The notes under the pieces: generated by a model
Database searches by the model: none
What the model saw: only the letters and a program-made list of their open reading frames with translations
Told to the model about the DNA's origin: nothing
Translations under genes and position numbers: made by a program
Shown here: piece by piece, positions 44,108-54,264 of the stretch
Numbering within the stretch: the first letter of the stretch is position 1
Layout of the letters: each line of letters opens with the position of its first letter
Assembly (NCBI RefSeq): GCF_024448165.1
Contig: NZ_JAMOLN010000019.1
Location: 1 to 64,000 of the forward strand
DNA: 64,000 nucleotides
Source: Streptomyces longispororuber
Lineage (GTDB): Bacteria; Actinomycetota; Actinomycetes; Streptomycetales; Streptomycetaceae
Direction: 5' to 3'

Positions 44108-44830
44108 TCAGCGCAGCACCACACAGCCGCGCCCGGTCAGCTCGTCGAGCAGGCCGGGCGCGACGCGTACCTCGTTCCAGCGCAGGTCCAGCTTCTCCAG
44201 CGCGGGCAGCTCCGCGAGCCACCCCGGCAGCTGCCGCAGCCGGTTGCTCCGCAGGTCGAGGCGGCGCAGCCGCGGCAGTCCGCGCAGCGCCCCGGGCACC
44301 GCGCCGAACGCGTTCTCCCGCAGGTCCAGCTCGCGCAGCTCCCGCAGATCGGCCACGGAGCCGGGGAGATCGGTCAGGGCGTTGCCGCGCAGCCACAGCT
44401 CCCGCAGCGCGGAGAGGGAGCCGAGCGTGGCGGGCAGGGCCGTGAGCCGGTTGTGCTGGGCCCGCAGCTCCACGAGTCCCGCCAGGTCGCCGAGCGTGTC
44501 CGGCAAGGCGGTGAGCCGGTTCTCGCCGACGTTGAGGTAGCCGAGCCGGGTGAGCGCCCCGAGGCCGTCCGGCAGGTCCGTCAACCGGTTGTCGTGCAGG
44601 TACAGGAACCGGGTCAGGCCGGTCAGCTCGCCGATCTCGCGCGGCACCGACGTCAGCAGGTTGTGGCCGAGGTCGAGCGTGTGCAGCCGGTCCAGCGTGC
44701 CGATGCGCGCGGGCACGGACGTCAGCCGGTTGTCCGGCAGCAGCAGGACCTCCAGCGCCGGTTCCCGCCACACTTCGTCGGGTACGGCGTCCAGGCCCGC
44801 CCGCCAGTAGTTCAGCGTCCCCCCGGTCAC
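44108..44830 (-). CDS. Leucine-rich-repeat protein
   Basis: The 240-residue protein is nearly all LRR: nine consecutive 23-residue units of the form LxxLDLRxNxLxxLPxxLGxL from about residue 28 to the end, with no signal peptide or membrane span. It should form a curved scaffold for protein binding in the cytoplasm. The GTG start overlaps the stop of the PNPOx-family gene (GTGA, 44827-44830), so the two are made together. Function unknown. Confidence 0.88.
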   Translation of the reverse strand: MTGGTLNYWRAGLDAVPDEVWREPALEVLLLPDNRLTSVPARIGTLDRLHTLDLGHNLLTSVPREIGELTGLTRFLYLHDNRLTDLPDGLGALTRLGYLNVGENRLTALPDTLGDLAGLVELRAQHNRLTALPATLGSLSALRELWLRGNALTDLPGSVADLRELRELDLRENAFGAVPGALRGLPRLRRLDLRSNRLRQLPGWLAELPALEKLDLRWNEVRVAPGLLDELTGRGCVVLR

Positions 44831-45480
44831 GGCCACAGCAGCTGCTTCCGCCAGCCGTCCCCGGTGCGCAGGTAGCTGAGCCGGGTGTGCCGCCGCTCCC
44901 TGTCGCCCTGCCAGAACTCCACCGCGTCCGGCCGCACCGTGTGCAGCGTCCAGCCCGGCGCGACGAGACCGGGCTCCCGCGCGAGGCGGGCCTCGGCCTC
45001 CCGCACCGCGGCGTCCCGCTCGTCCGGGCCGGCCAGCGGCCGGGACTGCCTGCCGAGCAGCGCCTCCGCGCGCGCCGCCGCGCCCCGCGCCCGGAAGTCC
45101 GCCGCGCCCGCCTCCGCCGACTCCCGGACGACGGGCCCGCGCACCCGCACCTGGCGGGCCAGCGGCGACCAGTAGAAGGTGAGGGCCGCATAGGGGCGGG
45201 CGGCGAGATCGCGGGCCTTGACGCTGCCGCCGTCCGAGGCGAACTGCCAGCCGTCCGCCGTCACCGCCTTCAGGATCAGTGTCCGGGCCTGCGGGTTTCC
45301 GTCGGCCCCCGCCGTCGACAGGGTCATCGCGTGCGGCTCGCGCACTCCGGCGTCCACGGCGCCGAGCAGCCACTCGGTGAACAGCTCGGCGGGCGTGCCG
45401 GGCGCCGCGGCCGGATCGAAGACCGGCAGTTCGCCCGCGAACACCTCAAGACCGCGCAGCAGTTGCCGCAGATCGTCCAT
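44827..45480 (-). CDS. Pyridoxamine-phosphate-oxidase-family flavoprotein
   Basis: The 217-residue PNPOx-like protein has NPQARTLILKAV, FASDGGSVKARDLAARPYAA and FYWSPLARQVRVRGPV for FMN binding, and a C-terminal PNPOx dimerisation motif near DAVEFWQGDRERRHTR. It could be a true PdxH (vitamin B6 salvage) or a PhzG-like relative; the insert after RARGAAARAEALLG is unlike canonical PdxH. The ATG at 45480 was preferred over 45501 because GGAGGGG lies just upstream. It is divergent from the CGNR regulator. Confidence 0.85.
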   Translation of the reverse strand: MDDLRQLLRGLEVFAGELPVFDPAAAPGTPAELFTEWLLGAVDAGVREPHAMTLSTAGADGNPQARTLILKAVTADGWQFASDGGSVKARDLAARPYAALTFYWSPLARQVRVRGPVVRESAEAGAADFRARGAAARAEALLGRQSRPLAGPDERDAAVREAEARLAREPGLVAPGWTLHTVRPDAVEFWQGDRERRHTRLSYLRTGDGWRKQLLWP

Positions 45481-45525
45481 GATCCCCTCCAGCGGAAGCA
45501 TGCCCCGATGCTAATGGTTGACGTG

Positions 45526-45543
45526 GAACCTATCATTAGGTTC
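45526..45543. promoter_or_regulatory. Perfect operator GAACCTATCATTAGGTTC abutting the CGNR start
   Basis: GAACCTA and TAGGTTC arms surround TCAT and end one base before the ATG at 45544. A second CTAATGGTT half-site lies upstream at 45511. The position, between divergent starts only 63 bases apart, fits control of both directions and a leaderless CGNR transcript. Confidence 0.6.
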
Positions 45544-46167
45544 ATGCGTGACATCAGCACAGGACCCGACGCCGCCCGGCTCGTCCTCGACCTCGCCCTC
45601 ACCGTCCGCCACGACGGCCAGGGAGGAGTCGCCGACGATCTGCTCGCGCCCGATGGCCTCACCGGCTGGGTGCGCGAGCACGCCGCCGCACTGCCCCTGA
45701 CCGAGGGCTACACCGGCGACCCCGGGAGCCTGGAGCGGGTGCGCGCGCTGCGGGCCGCCGTCCGCGCCCTGTTCGCCCGCGCCGTACGCCCCGGCGAGCC
45801 CAGCCCCGCCGACGCGCGCAGGCTGCTGCCCGTCGCCGAGGCGCTGGCCCGGCTGAACGCCGCGGCCGCGCTGGTCCCCGCCGTGCCCGCACTGGACTGG
45901 CCGGACGACGGACCGGCCGTGCGCGAGCTGGCCGTCACCGAGCCGGGCGACACGGACCTGCTCGTCGCCACCCTGGCCCGGGCGGCCGTCACCTTCCTCA
46001 CGAGCGAGGACCGGACCAGGCTGCGCGCCTGCCACGCGCCGCGCTGCGTGCGCTACTTCCTCAAGGAGCACCCGCGCCAGGAGTGGTGCAAGCCCTCCTG
46101 CGGCAACCGGGCCCGGGTGGCCCGTCACCACGAGCGACACAACTCCCGTGCCGGGAACGCCACATGA
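45544..46167 (+). CDS. CGNR zinc-finger regulator (ABATE domain)
   Basis: The 207-residue protein starts with the ABATE domain (ARLVLDLALTVRHDG) and ends with a CGNR zinc finger: CHAPRCVRYFLKEH, then WCKPSCGNRARVARHHER with four cysteines intact. These are predicted DNA-binding stress regulators. The ATG directly follows a palindromic operator, so it may be leaderless and autoregulated. An in-frame ATG at 45508 would read through the operator and is less likely. The PNPOx/LRR pair opposite is the natural target. Confidence 0.88.
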   Translation: MRDISTGPDAARLVLDLALTVRHDGQGGVADDLLAPDGLTGWVREHAAALPLTEGYTGDPGSLERVRALRAAVRALFARAVRPGEPSPADARRLLPVAEALARLNAAAALVPAVPALDWPDDGPAVRELAVTEPGDTDLLVATLARAAVTFLTSEDRTRLRACHAPRCVRYFLKEHPRQEWCKPSCGNRARVARHHERHNSRAGNAT

Positions 46168-46267
46168 CGCACCGCCCGGGGTCCGGAGGCGTACGCTGAG
46201 TTGCCTGGAACCCGCGGTGTGCACCGGCTCCCCGCGCCGGGCGCACCACCGCGGCAGGGGGTGCCTG

Positions 46268-49162
46268 ATGGTGCAGCGCGGTGGCCGTGGCCATCGAGGA
46301 CGACGGACGCTCTTCGAGCGCGAGAGCGAACTCGCCGCGGTCGACCACGCGTTGGCCGAACTGGCCGGAATGCGACTCGGCGGCGCCGAGCCGCCCGAGC
46401 GGCCGCACGGCGCCCTGCTCGCCGTCGCCGCGCCCGCGGGACTCGGCAAGACGACACTGCTCGCCGAGGTGCGCAGGCGCGCCGCGGCCAAGGGCTGCAC
46501 CGTCCTGTACGCACGCGGCGGCGACCAGGAGCAGGGGGTCGCCTTCCACGTCGCCCGCCAGCTCGTCCAGCCCCAGCTCGCCGGGACGTCCGAGACCGAA
46601 CTCCGCTCCAGGCTGGGCAGTTGGTACGCCATCGTCGGCCCCGCCCTCGGCCTGTGCGCGGCGGCCGAAGGCGCGCCGCCCGACCCGCAGGGCCTGCGCG
46701 ACGGCCTCGACTGGGTGCTCACCCACCTCGCCGTGCAGCGTGCCCCCATGGTCCTCGTCCTCGACGACGCCCACTGGGCCGACCCCGAGTCGCTCGGCTG
46801 GCTCGCCGCGTTCGCGCCGCGCGCCGAGGAACTGCCGCTGCTGCTCGTCGTCGCCTACCGGCCCGAGGAACTCCCCGACCACGCCGAGGCGTTGCGCGGC
46901 CTGCCGGGCCGCTCCGGCCGGCGGCCGCTCGGTCTCGAACCGCTCAGCGCCCTCGCCATCGCGGGTCTGGTCCGCGAGTCGCTCGGCGCGCACGCCGACG
47001 ACGCGTTCTGCCGCGAGTGCTGGGCGGTCACCGCGGGAAACCCGTTCGAGGCCGTCGAGCTGACCGCGAAGATCCACGACCGCGGCCTGGCACCGACCGA
47101 GAACGGCGCCCACCTGCTGCGCGACCTCGCCGCCGCCGTGAAGGGCAGCGGCCTGATCGCCCGCCTCGAACGCCTCGGCTCCGCCACCGTCCGGTTCGCC
47201 TGGGCCTGCGCGATCCTCGGCACCGAGATATCCCCCGAACTCGCCGCGGGAGTCGCCGGACTGGGCGCCGAGGAGGCCGCCGACGCCGCCGACCGCCTGC
47301 GCACCGCCCGCATCCTCACCGGCGTGGACACCCTGGAGTTCGTGCACCCGCTGATCGCGACGGCCGTCTACCGCGCCATCCCCGGCGGCGTCCGCGTCGC
47401 CCTGCACGGGCAGGCCGCGTGGACCGTCGTCAACGCGGGCCTCGGCCCGTCGGCCGCCGCCCGCCACCTCCTGGAGACGCACCCCGACGGTGACCCCTGG
47501 GTCGTCCAGCAACTGCGGGCCGCCGCCCGCGAGACCGTCCGCGCCGGCGCCCCCGACGCGGCCCGCCGCTACCTCGCCCGCGCCCTGCGCGAACCCCCGA
47601 CCTTCGACGACCGCGCCGTCGTCCTCTACGAACTCGGCAGCGCCTCCCTGCTCACCGAGCCCGCCACCACCGTCAACCACCTCCGCGCGGCGCTGGAGGA
47701 ACCGATCACCGACCCGGCCCTGCGGCACGGCATCGTCTACCGCCTCTCCCAGGTCCTCGCCCACAGCGACCGGCTGGCGGAGGCGTCGGAGACCCTCGCC
47801 CGCGAGATCAGGTCCACCGGCGACGCCCGGATCCGGCTGCGGATGCAGGCCGAGCAGTTCATGTGGGACGCCTTCCGCGCCGACGAGCCCGACTCCCCGG
47901 CCCGCTCGCGCCGCCTGGCCCGTCTCGCCGACCGGCTCACCGGCCGCGACCTCACCGAGCGGTACATCATCGGCCTGCGCACCTGGGACGCCACCCTGCG
48001 CGGCGAACCCGTCGCCACCGTCCTGCGGCACGCCGACCGCGCCCTGGCCGGCGGGCTGCGCTGGGCCGCCGACGAGGACCGCGGCTTCGAGGTCCCCGTC
48101 CTCGTCGCCCTCTCCTTCCTCTACGCCGACCGGCCCGGCCGCACCGAGGAACTCTTCGTCGAGGGCATCGCCGACTTCGAGCAGGCCGGCTGGCACGGCG
48201 CCCACCTCTCCTTCGCGTACACGATCCTCGGCTACGTCCGCTACCGGCGCGGCCGGCTCGGTGAGGCGGAGGACTTCGCCCGTGCGGGCCTGCGGCTCGC
48301 CGAGCGCGTCGGACCCGGCACCCCCGCCCACTGGTACGCGGTCGGCACCCTCGTCGAGGTGCTGCTCGCCCGCGGCCGGATCGGCGAGGCCAAGGAGGTG
48401 GGGGAGGCGTACTCCTTCGGACCGCCGTTCCCCGCCGCCGTCGTCTTCCCCGACGCCCAGACCGTCTACGGGCAGCTCCTCCTCGCGCTCGGCCGCACCA
48501 AGGAGGCCGCCGCGGAACTCGCCGCCGCCGGACGCCGCCTCGACCCACGCGGCATGCGCAACCCCTCGTGGTGCCCCTGGCAGCTCCACCTCGCCCGCGC
48601 CGAGGCGCCCGACGCCCCCGAGCGGGCCCTGTCCGGCGCCCACGACGCGGTCGAGCGGGCCCGTCACTTCGGCGCGCCGTCGGCCGTCGGCCAGGCCCTG
48701 CGCGCCGCCGCCGAGGTCTCGACCGGTGCGGCCCGCGCCAAGCTCCTGGAGGAGTCCGTCGCCCATCTCGAGCGCTCGCCGGCCGGCTACGAACTGGCCT
48801 GCTCGCTCGTCGCCCTCGGCGCCGAACTCCGCCGCGCAGGGCGCGTCAAGGAGGCCGCCGAGCAGCTCTACCGGGGTCTGGACGCCGCGGTGGTCTGCGG
48901 CGCGGACGGTCTGGTGGAGCGGGCGCGTGACGAACTCGCCGCCGCCGGTCTGCGGCCCCGGCCACTGCACGGAGCGGCGACGGACACCCTGACCGCCCGG
49001 GAGCGGGCCGCCGCCGGATGCGCGGCACGCGGGCTCAGCCCCGTGGAGGCGGGCGCCGAGCTGCACCTCGACGAGGCGGTCGTGGTGCGGCTGCTGTCCG
49101 CCGTGTACCGGAAGGTGGGCACGGACCAGGCGGGCCTTGCCGAGGCCATCTCGGGCGAGTGA
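46268..49162 (+). CDS. LAL-type ATPase transcriptional regulator (LuxR family)
   Basis: The 964-residue protein follows the LAL plan: an N-terminal P-loop ATPase with Walker A APAGLGKTTLL (about residue 55) and Walker B VLVLDDAHWAD (about 165), a long helical TPR-like middle, and a C-terminal LuxR-like helix-turn-helix (LTARERAAAGCAARG, then VVVRLLSAVYRKVGT). The recognition helix departs from the usual EIA..L..S..TV pattern, so target or binding strength may differ. Start at 46268 follows AGGGGGT. These proteins often activate secondary metabolism or sugar use; no target is obvious nearby. Confidence 0.88.
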   Translation: MVQRGGRGHRGRRTLFERESELAAVDHALAELAGMRLGGAEPPERPHGALLAVAAPAGLGKTTLLAEVRRRAAAKGCTVLYARGGDQEQGVAFHVARQLVQPQLAGTSETELRSRLGSWYAIVGPALGLCAAAEGAPPDPQGLRDGLDWVLTHLAVQRAPMVLVLDDAHWADPESLGWLAAFAPRAEELPLLLVVAYRPEELPDHAEALRGLPGRSGRRPLGLEPLSALAIAGLVRESLGAHADDAFCRECWAVTAGNPFEAVELTAKIHDRGLAPTENGAHLLRDLAAAVKGSGLIARLERLGSATVRFAWACAILGTEISPELAAGVAGLGAEEAADAADRLRTARILTGVDTLEFVHPLIATAVYRAIPGGVRVALHGQAAWTVVNAGLGPSAAARHLLETHPDGDPWVVQQLRAAARETVRAGAPDAARRYLARALREPPTFDDRAVVLYELGSASLLTEPATTVNHLRAALEEPITDPALRHGIVYRLSQVLAHSDRLAEASETLAREIRSTGDARIRLRMQAEQFMWDAFRADEPDSPARSRRLARLADRLTGRDLTERYIIGLRTWDATLRGEPVATVLRHADRALAGGLRWAADEDRGFEVPVLVALSFLYADRPGRTEELFVEGIADFEQAGWHGAHLSFAYTILGYVRYRRGRLGEAEDFARAGLRLAERVGPGTPAHWYAVGTLVEVLLARGRIGEAKEVGEAYSFGPPFPAAVVFPDAQTVYGQLLLALGRTKEAAAELAAAGRRLDPRGMRNPSWCPWQLHLARAEAPDAPERALSGAHDAVERARHFGAPSAVGQALRAAAEVSTGAARAKLLEESVAHLERSPAGYELACSLVALGAELRRAGRVKEAAEQLYRGLDAAVVCGADGLVERARDELAAAGLRPRPLHGAATDTLTARERAAAGCAARGLSPVEAGAELHLDEAVVVRLLSAVYRKVGTDQAGLAEAISGE

Positions 49163-49227
49163 CCGCCCGCCCGCTCCCACCGAGCCCGGGGCGGGTGAAC
49201 CCCCGTGGGCGACGTACCATGGGCGGC

Positions 49228-49725
49228 ATGTCCTTCCTCCGCCGCCGAGCAGCGACCCCCGCGGGCCCCGACTTCGACGTCCTGGCCATGGACCCGGGCG
49301 ACTGGCCGGGCAACCTCGGCGCGGGCCTGCTGCCCGCCCCCGACGGCAGCTGCCAGGGCGTGTTCCTGCGCTACGACCTGTTCGGCGGCCGCGGCCCCGC
49401 GATGATCATCGGCAACCTTCCCGAGGGCTCCCCGGCCCGGGAGATCGCCGAGGGCGAGATCCCCTTCGAGGTCGCCCAGCTGCTCATCGCGCTGGAGAAC
49501 GACGAGGAGGTCACGGTCACCGGAGTCGAGGACGTCCCCGTCATGCAGGGCGACAACCTCCTCATCGTGCGCCGTCTGAAGCTCTCCGAGACGCGGATCT
49601 CCTGCGTCCAGTTCGACCGCAGCGACAACGTCCTGGTGACCATCGCGTCCTGGGACCGGCCGATCACCGACGACCTGTACGCGCTGCTCAAGCCGCTGCC
49701 CGCGGAGCTCTTCCAGCAGGGCTGA
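49228..49725 (+). CDS. Conserved streptomycete hypothetical protein
   Basis: This 165-residue protein is soluble, acidic and without recognisable catalytic motifs. It begins MSFLRRR and is otherwise regular, with FDVLAMDPGDWPGNLGAGLL and SWDRPITDDLYALLKPLP as the most distinctive stretches. I believe near-identical proteins occur widely in Streptomyces, but no function is known to me. An ATG three codons upstream (49219) is an alternative start; neither has a clear ribosome site. Confidence 0.8.
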   Translation: MSFLRRRAATPAGPDFDVLAMDPGDWPGNLGAGLLPAPDGSCQGVFLRYDLFGGRGPAMIIGNLPEGSPAREIAEGEIPFEVAQLLIALENDEEVTVTGVEDVPVMQGDNLLIVRRLKLSETRISCVQFDRSDNVLVTIASWDRPITDDLYALLKPLPAELFQQG

Positions 49726-49797
49726 CCTCCCCTCGCCCGTACGCGGTGCGTGCACACCTCTTGCCGGAGAGTCATCGGACCTCTAGCGTCACGAGGC

Positions 49798-52215
49798 ATG
49801 CCTTCTGGGAACCCTGAGCACTCCACGGGACACAACGGGATCACGCGAAGAACCACCATGAAGGGCGCGGCGGTTGGTGCCGCCGCGCTGACCGCAGGGA
49901 CGGGGCCATGGGCGGCCGCCGCGTCGGCCGCCGAGAGCGTCGCTGATCGCCCAGCCGATCGACCCGCCGAGCCCTCCGATGAATTGCGCCTCTGGTACAC
50001 GGCACCCGCCGCCGACTGGGAACGCGAGGCCCTGCCCATCGGCAGCGGCGCCCTCGGCGCCATGGTCTTCGGCACCCTCGCCTCCGAGCGCCTCCAGTTC
50101 AACGAGAAGACCCTGTGGACCGGCGGCCCCGGCGCCCGCGGCGGATATGACTTCGGGAACTGGCGCGGCCCGCGCCCCGACGCCCTCGCCGACGTGCAGC
50201 GCCGCCTCGACGCCGAGACGAAGCTCGACCCGGACACCGTCGCCGCCGAACTCGGCCAGCCCCGCATCGGCTACGGCGCCCACCAGACCTTCGGCGACCT
50301 CCACCTCGACGTCCCCGGCGCACCGGCCACCACCCCCGCCGACTACCGCCGCTCCCTCGACCTGCGCGACGCGCTCGCCACGGTCACGTACACCCACCAG
50401 GGCGTCGCGCACCGCCGGGAGTTCCTCGCCTCGCACCCCGACGGCGTGCTCGCCGGCCGGCTCTCCGCGGACCGGCCCGGCAGCGTCACCTGTACCCTCC
50501 GCCACACCTCGCCCCGCACCGACTTCACCGCCACGGCCACCGGCGACCGCCTCACGATTCGCGGCCAACTCGCCGACAACGGGCTGAAGTTCGAGGCGCA
50601 GATACGCGTCCGGCACGAAGGCGGCACCCTCGCCGCGAACAGCGACGGAAGCCTCACCGTCACCGGCGCCGACAGCGTCTCCTTCGTCCTCGCCGCCGGG
50701 ACCGACTACGCCGACACCTACCCGGACTACCGCGGAGCGGACCCGCACGCCGCGGTCACCGCCACCGTCGACGCGGCCGCCGCCAAGGACCACCCGGCCC
50801 TCCGCGCCCGGCACCTGCGCGACCACCGCACCCTCTTCGACCGCGTCGCCCTCGACATCCGGCAGACCGCGCCCGCCGACGTCCCCACCGACCAGCTCCT
50901 CAAGGGCTACACGGGCGGCACCACGGCCGCCGACCGGGCGCTCGAAGCGCTCTTCTTCCAGTACGGCCGCTACCTGCTCATCGCGTCCTCGCGGGCCGGC
51001 TCACTGCCCGCGAACCTGCAAGGCGTCTGGAACCAGTCGACGACCCCGCCCTGGTCGGCGGACTACCACGTCAACATCAACCTCCAGATGAACTACTGGC
51101 TCGCCGAGGCCGCCAACCTGCCCGAGACCACGGCCCCGTACGACCGGTTCGTCGCCGCGCTGCGCGCGCCCGGGGAGCGTACGGCGAAGGAGATGTTCGG
51201 CAGCCGCGGCTGGGTGGTGCACAACGAGACCAACCCGTACGGCTTCACCGGCGTCCACGACTGGTCGACCGCCTTCTGGTTCCCGGAGGCCGCCGCCTGG
51301 CTCACCGCCCAGCTCTACGAGCACTACCGCTTCGGCGGCTCCACCGACTACCTGCGCACCACCGCCTACCCGCTGATGAAGTCGGCCGCCGAGTTCTGGC
51401 TCGACAACCTGCGCACCGACCCGCGCGACAACACCCTTGTCGTGACGCCGAGTTACTCGCCCGAGCACGGCGACTTCACGGCCGGCGCCGCCATGTCGCA
51501 GCAGATCGTGCACGACCTGCTCACCAACACCCTGGAAGCGGCCAAGACCCTGGGCGACGCGCCCGCCTTCCGCAAGCAGCTGGCCGACACCCTCGACCGG
51601 CTGGACCCCGGCCTGCGCATCGGATCGTGGGGCCAGCTCCAGGAGTGGAAGACCGACCTCGACGGCCCCACCGACGACCACCGGCACGTCTCGCACCTCT
51701 ACGCCCTGCACCCGGGCCGTCAGATCGAACCCGGCAGCGAGTGGGCCGACGCGGCCAAGGTCTCGCTCACCGCCCGCGGCGACGGCGGCACCGGCTGGTC
51801 CAAGGCCTGGAAGATCAACTTCTGGGCGCGGCTGCGCGACGGCGACCACGCCCACAAGATGCTCTCCGAGCAGCTCAGGGCGTCCACCCTGCCGAACCTC
51901 TGGGACACCCACCCGCCGTTCCAGATCGACGGCAACTTCGGTGCCACCTCGGGCGTCGTCGAGATGCTGCTGCAGAGCCAGTTCGACGTGATCGAGGTGC
52001 TCCCCGCGCTCCCGGCGAGCTGGCCCGACGGCTCCGTGCGCGGACTGCGCGCCCGCGGCGGCGCCACCGTCGACGTGACGTGGGCGGCCGGCCGGGCCAC
52101 CCGGCTCGTCGTGACCGCCGCCCGCACCCGTGAACTGACCGTCCGCAGCACCCTGTTGAGCGGCGGACAGCAGACGTTCAGGGCGATCGCCGGTCGCCGC
52201 TACGTCTTCGGCTGA
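49798..52215 (+). CDS. Secreted GH95 family alpha-L-fucosidase-type glycoside hydrolase
   Basis: The 805-residue protein has a Tat-type signal ([22 protein letters not shown]). GH95 landmarks are [20 protein letters not shown] at the N-terminal beta domain, [11 protein letters not shown], the catalytic asparagines in [12 protein letters not shown], the acid in LQEWKTD and aspartate in [14 protein letters not shown]95 enzymes invert alpha-1,2-L-fucosides or alpha-L-galactosides. It is monocistronic and ends at a perfect terminator. It could serve plant or mucin glycans; there is no transporter beside it. Confidence 0.92.
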   Translation: MPSGNPEHSTGHNGITRRTTMKGAAVGAAALTAGTGPWAAAASAAESVADRPADRPAEPSDELRLWYTAPAADWEREALPIGSGALGAMVFGTLASERLQFNEKTLWTGGPGARGGYDFGNWRGPRPDALADVQRRLDAETKLDPDTVAAELGQPRIGYGAHQTFGDLHLDVPGAPATTPADYRRSLDLRDALATVTYTHQGVAHRREFLASHPDGVLAGRLSADRPGSVTCTLRHTSPRTDFTATATGDRLTIRGQLADNGLKFEAQIRVRHEGGTLAANSDGSLTVTGADSVSFVLAAGTDYADTYPDYRGADPHAAVTATVDAAAAKDHPALRARHLRDHRTLFDRVALDIRQTAPADVPTDQLLKGYTGGTTAADRALEALFFQYGRYLLIASSRAGSLPANLQGVWNQSTTPPWSADYHVNINLQMNYWLAEAANLPETTAPYDRFVAALRAPGERTAKEMFGSRGWVVHNETNPYGFTGVHDWSTAFWFPEAAAWLTAQLYEHYRFGGSTDYLRTTAYPLMKSAAEFWLDNLRTDPRDNTLVVTPSYSPEHGDFTAGAAMSQQIVHDLLTNTLEAAKTLGDAPAFRKQLADTLDRLDPGLRIGSWGQLQEWKTDLDGPTDDHRHVSHLYALHPGRQIEPGSEWADAAKVSLTARGDGGTGWSKAWKINFWARLRDGDHAHKMLSEQLRASTLPNLWDTHPPFQIDGNFGATSGVVEMLLQSQFDVIEVLPALPASWPDGSVRGLRARGGATVDVTWAAGRATRLVVTAARTRELTVRSTLLSGGQQTFRAIAGRRYVFG

Positions 52216-52220
52216 CACAC

Positions 52221-52261
52221 GTCGGGCCCGGCTCCGCCCCCACGGCGAAGCCGGGCCCGAC
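52221..52261. terminator. Bidirectional terminator between the GH95 gene and the amidase
   Basis: GTCGGGCCCGGCT and AGCCGGGCCCGAC form a perfect 13-bp stem between convergent stops at 52215 and 52282, with further pairing of CGCC/GGCG inside the loop. Confidence 0.88.
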
Positions 52262-52281
52262 CGCCCTGCGGATCCTGCCGG

Positions 52282-54264
52282 TTACGACACGGTGGACGGC
52301 GTCACCTGGACGTCCGCCGCCCGCACGTACGCCACGCGGTGACCGAACTGGATCTCGTAGTACACGTCCTCGCCCCGGACCACCCGGTGGCTCGTCGTGT
52401 CGAACGTCGGGGAGTAGAAGTACTCGCCCATCGTCCGCCCGCCGACCACGTAGCGCTGTCCCGCGAGCAGCTTGTACGGCAGCGGCGAGATCGCCTGCGG
52501 CGTCATGCCCGCGGGGTACGCCTCCTTCTCCGGGTAGGCCCGCCCGTACACCGGGACCTCGGTCGCACCGGCCTTCGGCGTGACCACGAGACCCTTGGCG
52601 TCCACGGCGGTCGGCTGCTTCGCCGGGTTCTTGAACCAGGCCTTCTGGCCCAGGTACCAGACCGCCGTCCAGTCGCCCCGGCGCTCCGCGACCGCGTACT
52701 GCTGGCCCGTGGAGAGCCGCGACGCCATGTCGTTCACGTCGGTCGTGGAGGCCTGGCCGCCCGGCCGCAGACCGATGTCCTTGATCAGCGGAGCGTCCTC
52801 GCTCGGCTCCGCGTACACCCGCACCGCGCTCGACCCGTGCGGCGCGCACGTCTCGCCCGCCTTCACGCAGCCCGTGAACACCGGCTGGTTCGTGGCGAAC
52901 CGCGGGTTGACCGTCACCACACCGCCGCCCGGACCCGCCGTGCGGTGGAACGACTTGCCCATCAGCGCGAAGTAGTGCGCCCAGTCCCAGTACGGGCCCG
53001 GGTCGGTGTGCATCTGCGGGATGTTCGCCGTCGTCGGCCCCGGCACCGTGTCATGGCCGAGGATGTGCTGCCGGTCCAGCGGGATGTCGTACTTCTTCGA
53101 CAGGTACTTCACCAGCCGCGCCGACGACCGGTACATCTCCTCCGTGTACCAGGAGTCCGGCTGCGTCAGGAAGCCCTCGTGCTCCAGACCGACCGACTTG
53201 GCGTTCACGTACCAGTTGCCCGCGTGCCAGCCGACGTCCTTCGCCTTGATCGACTGCACGATGTGGCCGTCGGTCGAGCGCAGCGAGTAGTGCCAGGCCA
53301 GATACGTCTTGTCCTGGACCAGCTTGAGCGTCTCCTCCCACGTCGCCTCCGTGTCATGGATGACGATGTAGTCGATGCTCTGGTCGTTCGGCCGGTCCGC
53401 CAGGTCGTGGTTGCCGTAGTCGCCGTCGCCGAACTCCTCGTACGGCGCCGGGATCCACTCGCACGACACCGTCTTCGGGCACTCGGTGTCCGAGGCGTTC
53501 GCCTTGCGCAGGCCCATCTTCTCGATCTGTGCCGCCTGCGGCTTCGCGTCGGACTCGGCGGCGAGCGTCACGGTCTGGCCCGCGTCCGTGGTGCGCCGCT
53601 CGCCGTCGCGGATCACCGCGAACACGTCGTTCGCGTACGTCGCCGCGGTCGCCGCGTCGTCCGCGCCGGAGAACGTCGCGACCGCGCCGTACCAGTCCGC
53701 GGGGTTCTCGCTGAGCGGCTTGCCGAGCTTCTGCTGCGCCGCGGCGAGGAGGGCGGCGCCACCCCGCACGTTCGCCGCGGGGTCGCTGCGCAGCTCCTCG
53801 GCGGGGATGCCGCTGACCTGGGATGCGCGCACCAACGTCTTCAGCCGTGCGGGGAGTTGGGCGTCCGTGGGCACGTCGGCCGCGGTCGCCTTCAGGGGGG
53901 CCCGCGAGTCGTCGCCGCGGGCGTCGCCCTCGGCGTGGTCGTGTACCACGGTCCGCGCCAGGGCCGTGCGCGCGTCGGTGAGGTGCATCGGGCCGTACCC
54001 GCCGGTGACGCTCGGCGCGCCGCCGTGCGCGTCCCAGCGGGACTGCAGATAGGAGACGCCGAGCAGCACGCTCTGCGGGACCCGGTACTCGGCGGCCGCC
54101 GAGGCGAACGCGCCCTGCAGACGCGCCGAAGGGGCGGCCGCCGGGCTCTCCGGCGGCGCCGCGCCCAGCAGGGGGAGCAGCAGGGCCGCTGTCGCGAGGG
54201 AGCCGGCCGCGCGTACTCCCGTACGGGAACGTCTGGCGGTGCGGGGACGGATGGACCGATGCAA
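52282..54264 (-). CDS. Secreted N-acetylmuramoyl-L-alanine amidase with transglycosylase-like N-terminus
   Basis: The 660-residue protein has a Sec signal (TALATAALLLPLLGAAPP-like run, residues about 20-40). Residues about 50-220 resemble a lytic-transglycosylase or lysozyme-like helical domain (PQSVLLGVSYLQSRWDAHGG). The Amidase_2 domain has zinc and catalytic residues in VIHDTE (H303), WHAGNWYVN, LEHEGF and HDTVPGP. SH3-like tail repeats follow. It cleaves peptide stems from glycan strands and could aid growth or competition. The TTG start at 54264 is fixed by AGGAGG seven bases upstream. Confidence 0.9.
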   Translation of the reverse strand: MHRSIRPRTARRSRTGVRAAGSLATAALLLPLLGAAPPESPAAAPSARLQGAFASAAAEYRVPQSVLLGVSYLQSRWDAHGGAPSVTGGYGPMHLTDARTALARTVVHDHAEGDARGDDSRAPLKATAADVPTDAQLPARLKTLVRASQVSGIPAEELRSDPAANVRGGAALLAAAQQKLGKPLSENPADWYGAVATFSGADDAATAATYANDVFAVIRDGERRTTDAGQTVTLAAESDAKPQAAQIEKMGLRKANASDTECPKTVSCEWIPAPYEEFGDGDYGNHDLADRPNDQSIDYIVIHDTEATWEETLKLVQDKTYLAWHYSLRSTDGHIVQSIKAKDVGWHAGNWYVNAKSVGLEHEGFLTQPDSWYTEEMYRSSARLVKYLSKKYDIPLDRQHILGHDTVPGPTTANIPQMHTDPGPYWDWAHYFALMGKSFHRTAGPGGGVVTVNPRFATNQPVFTGCVKAGETCAPHGSSAVRVYAEPSEDAPLIKDIGLRPGGQASTTDVNDMASRLSTGQQYAVAERRGDWTAVWYLGQKAWFKNPAKQPTAVDAKGLVVTPKAGATEVPVYGRAYPEKEAYPAGMTPQAISPLPYKLLAGQRYVVGGRTMGEYFYSPTFDTTSHRVVRGEDVYYEIQFGHRVAYVRAADVQVTPSTVS

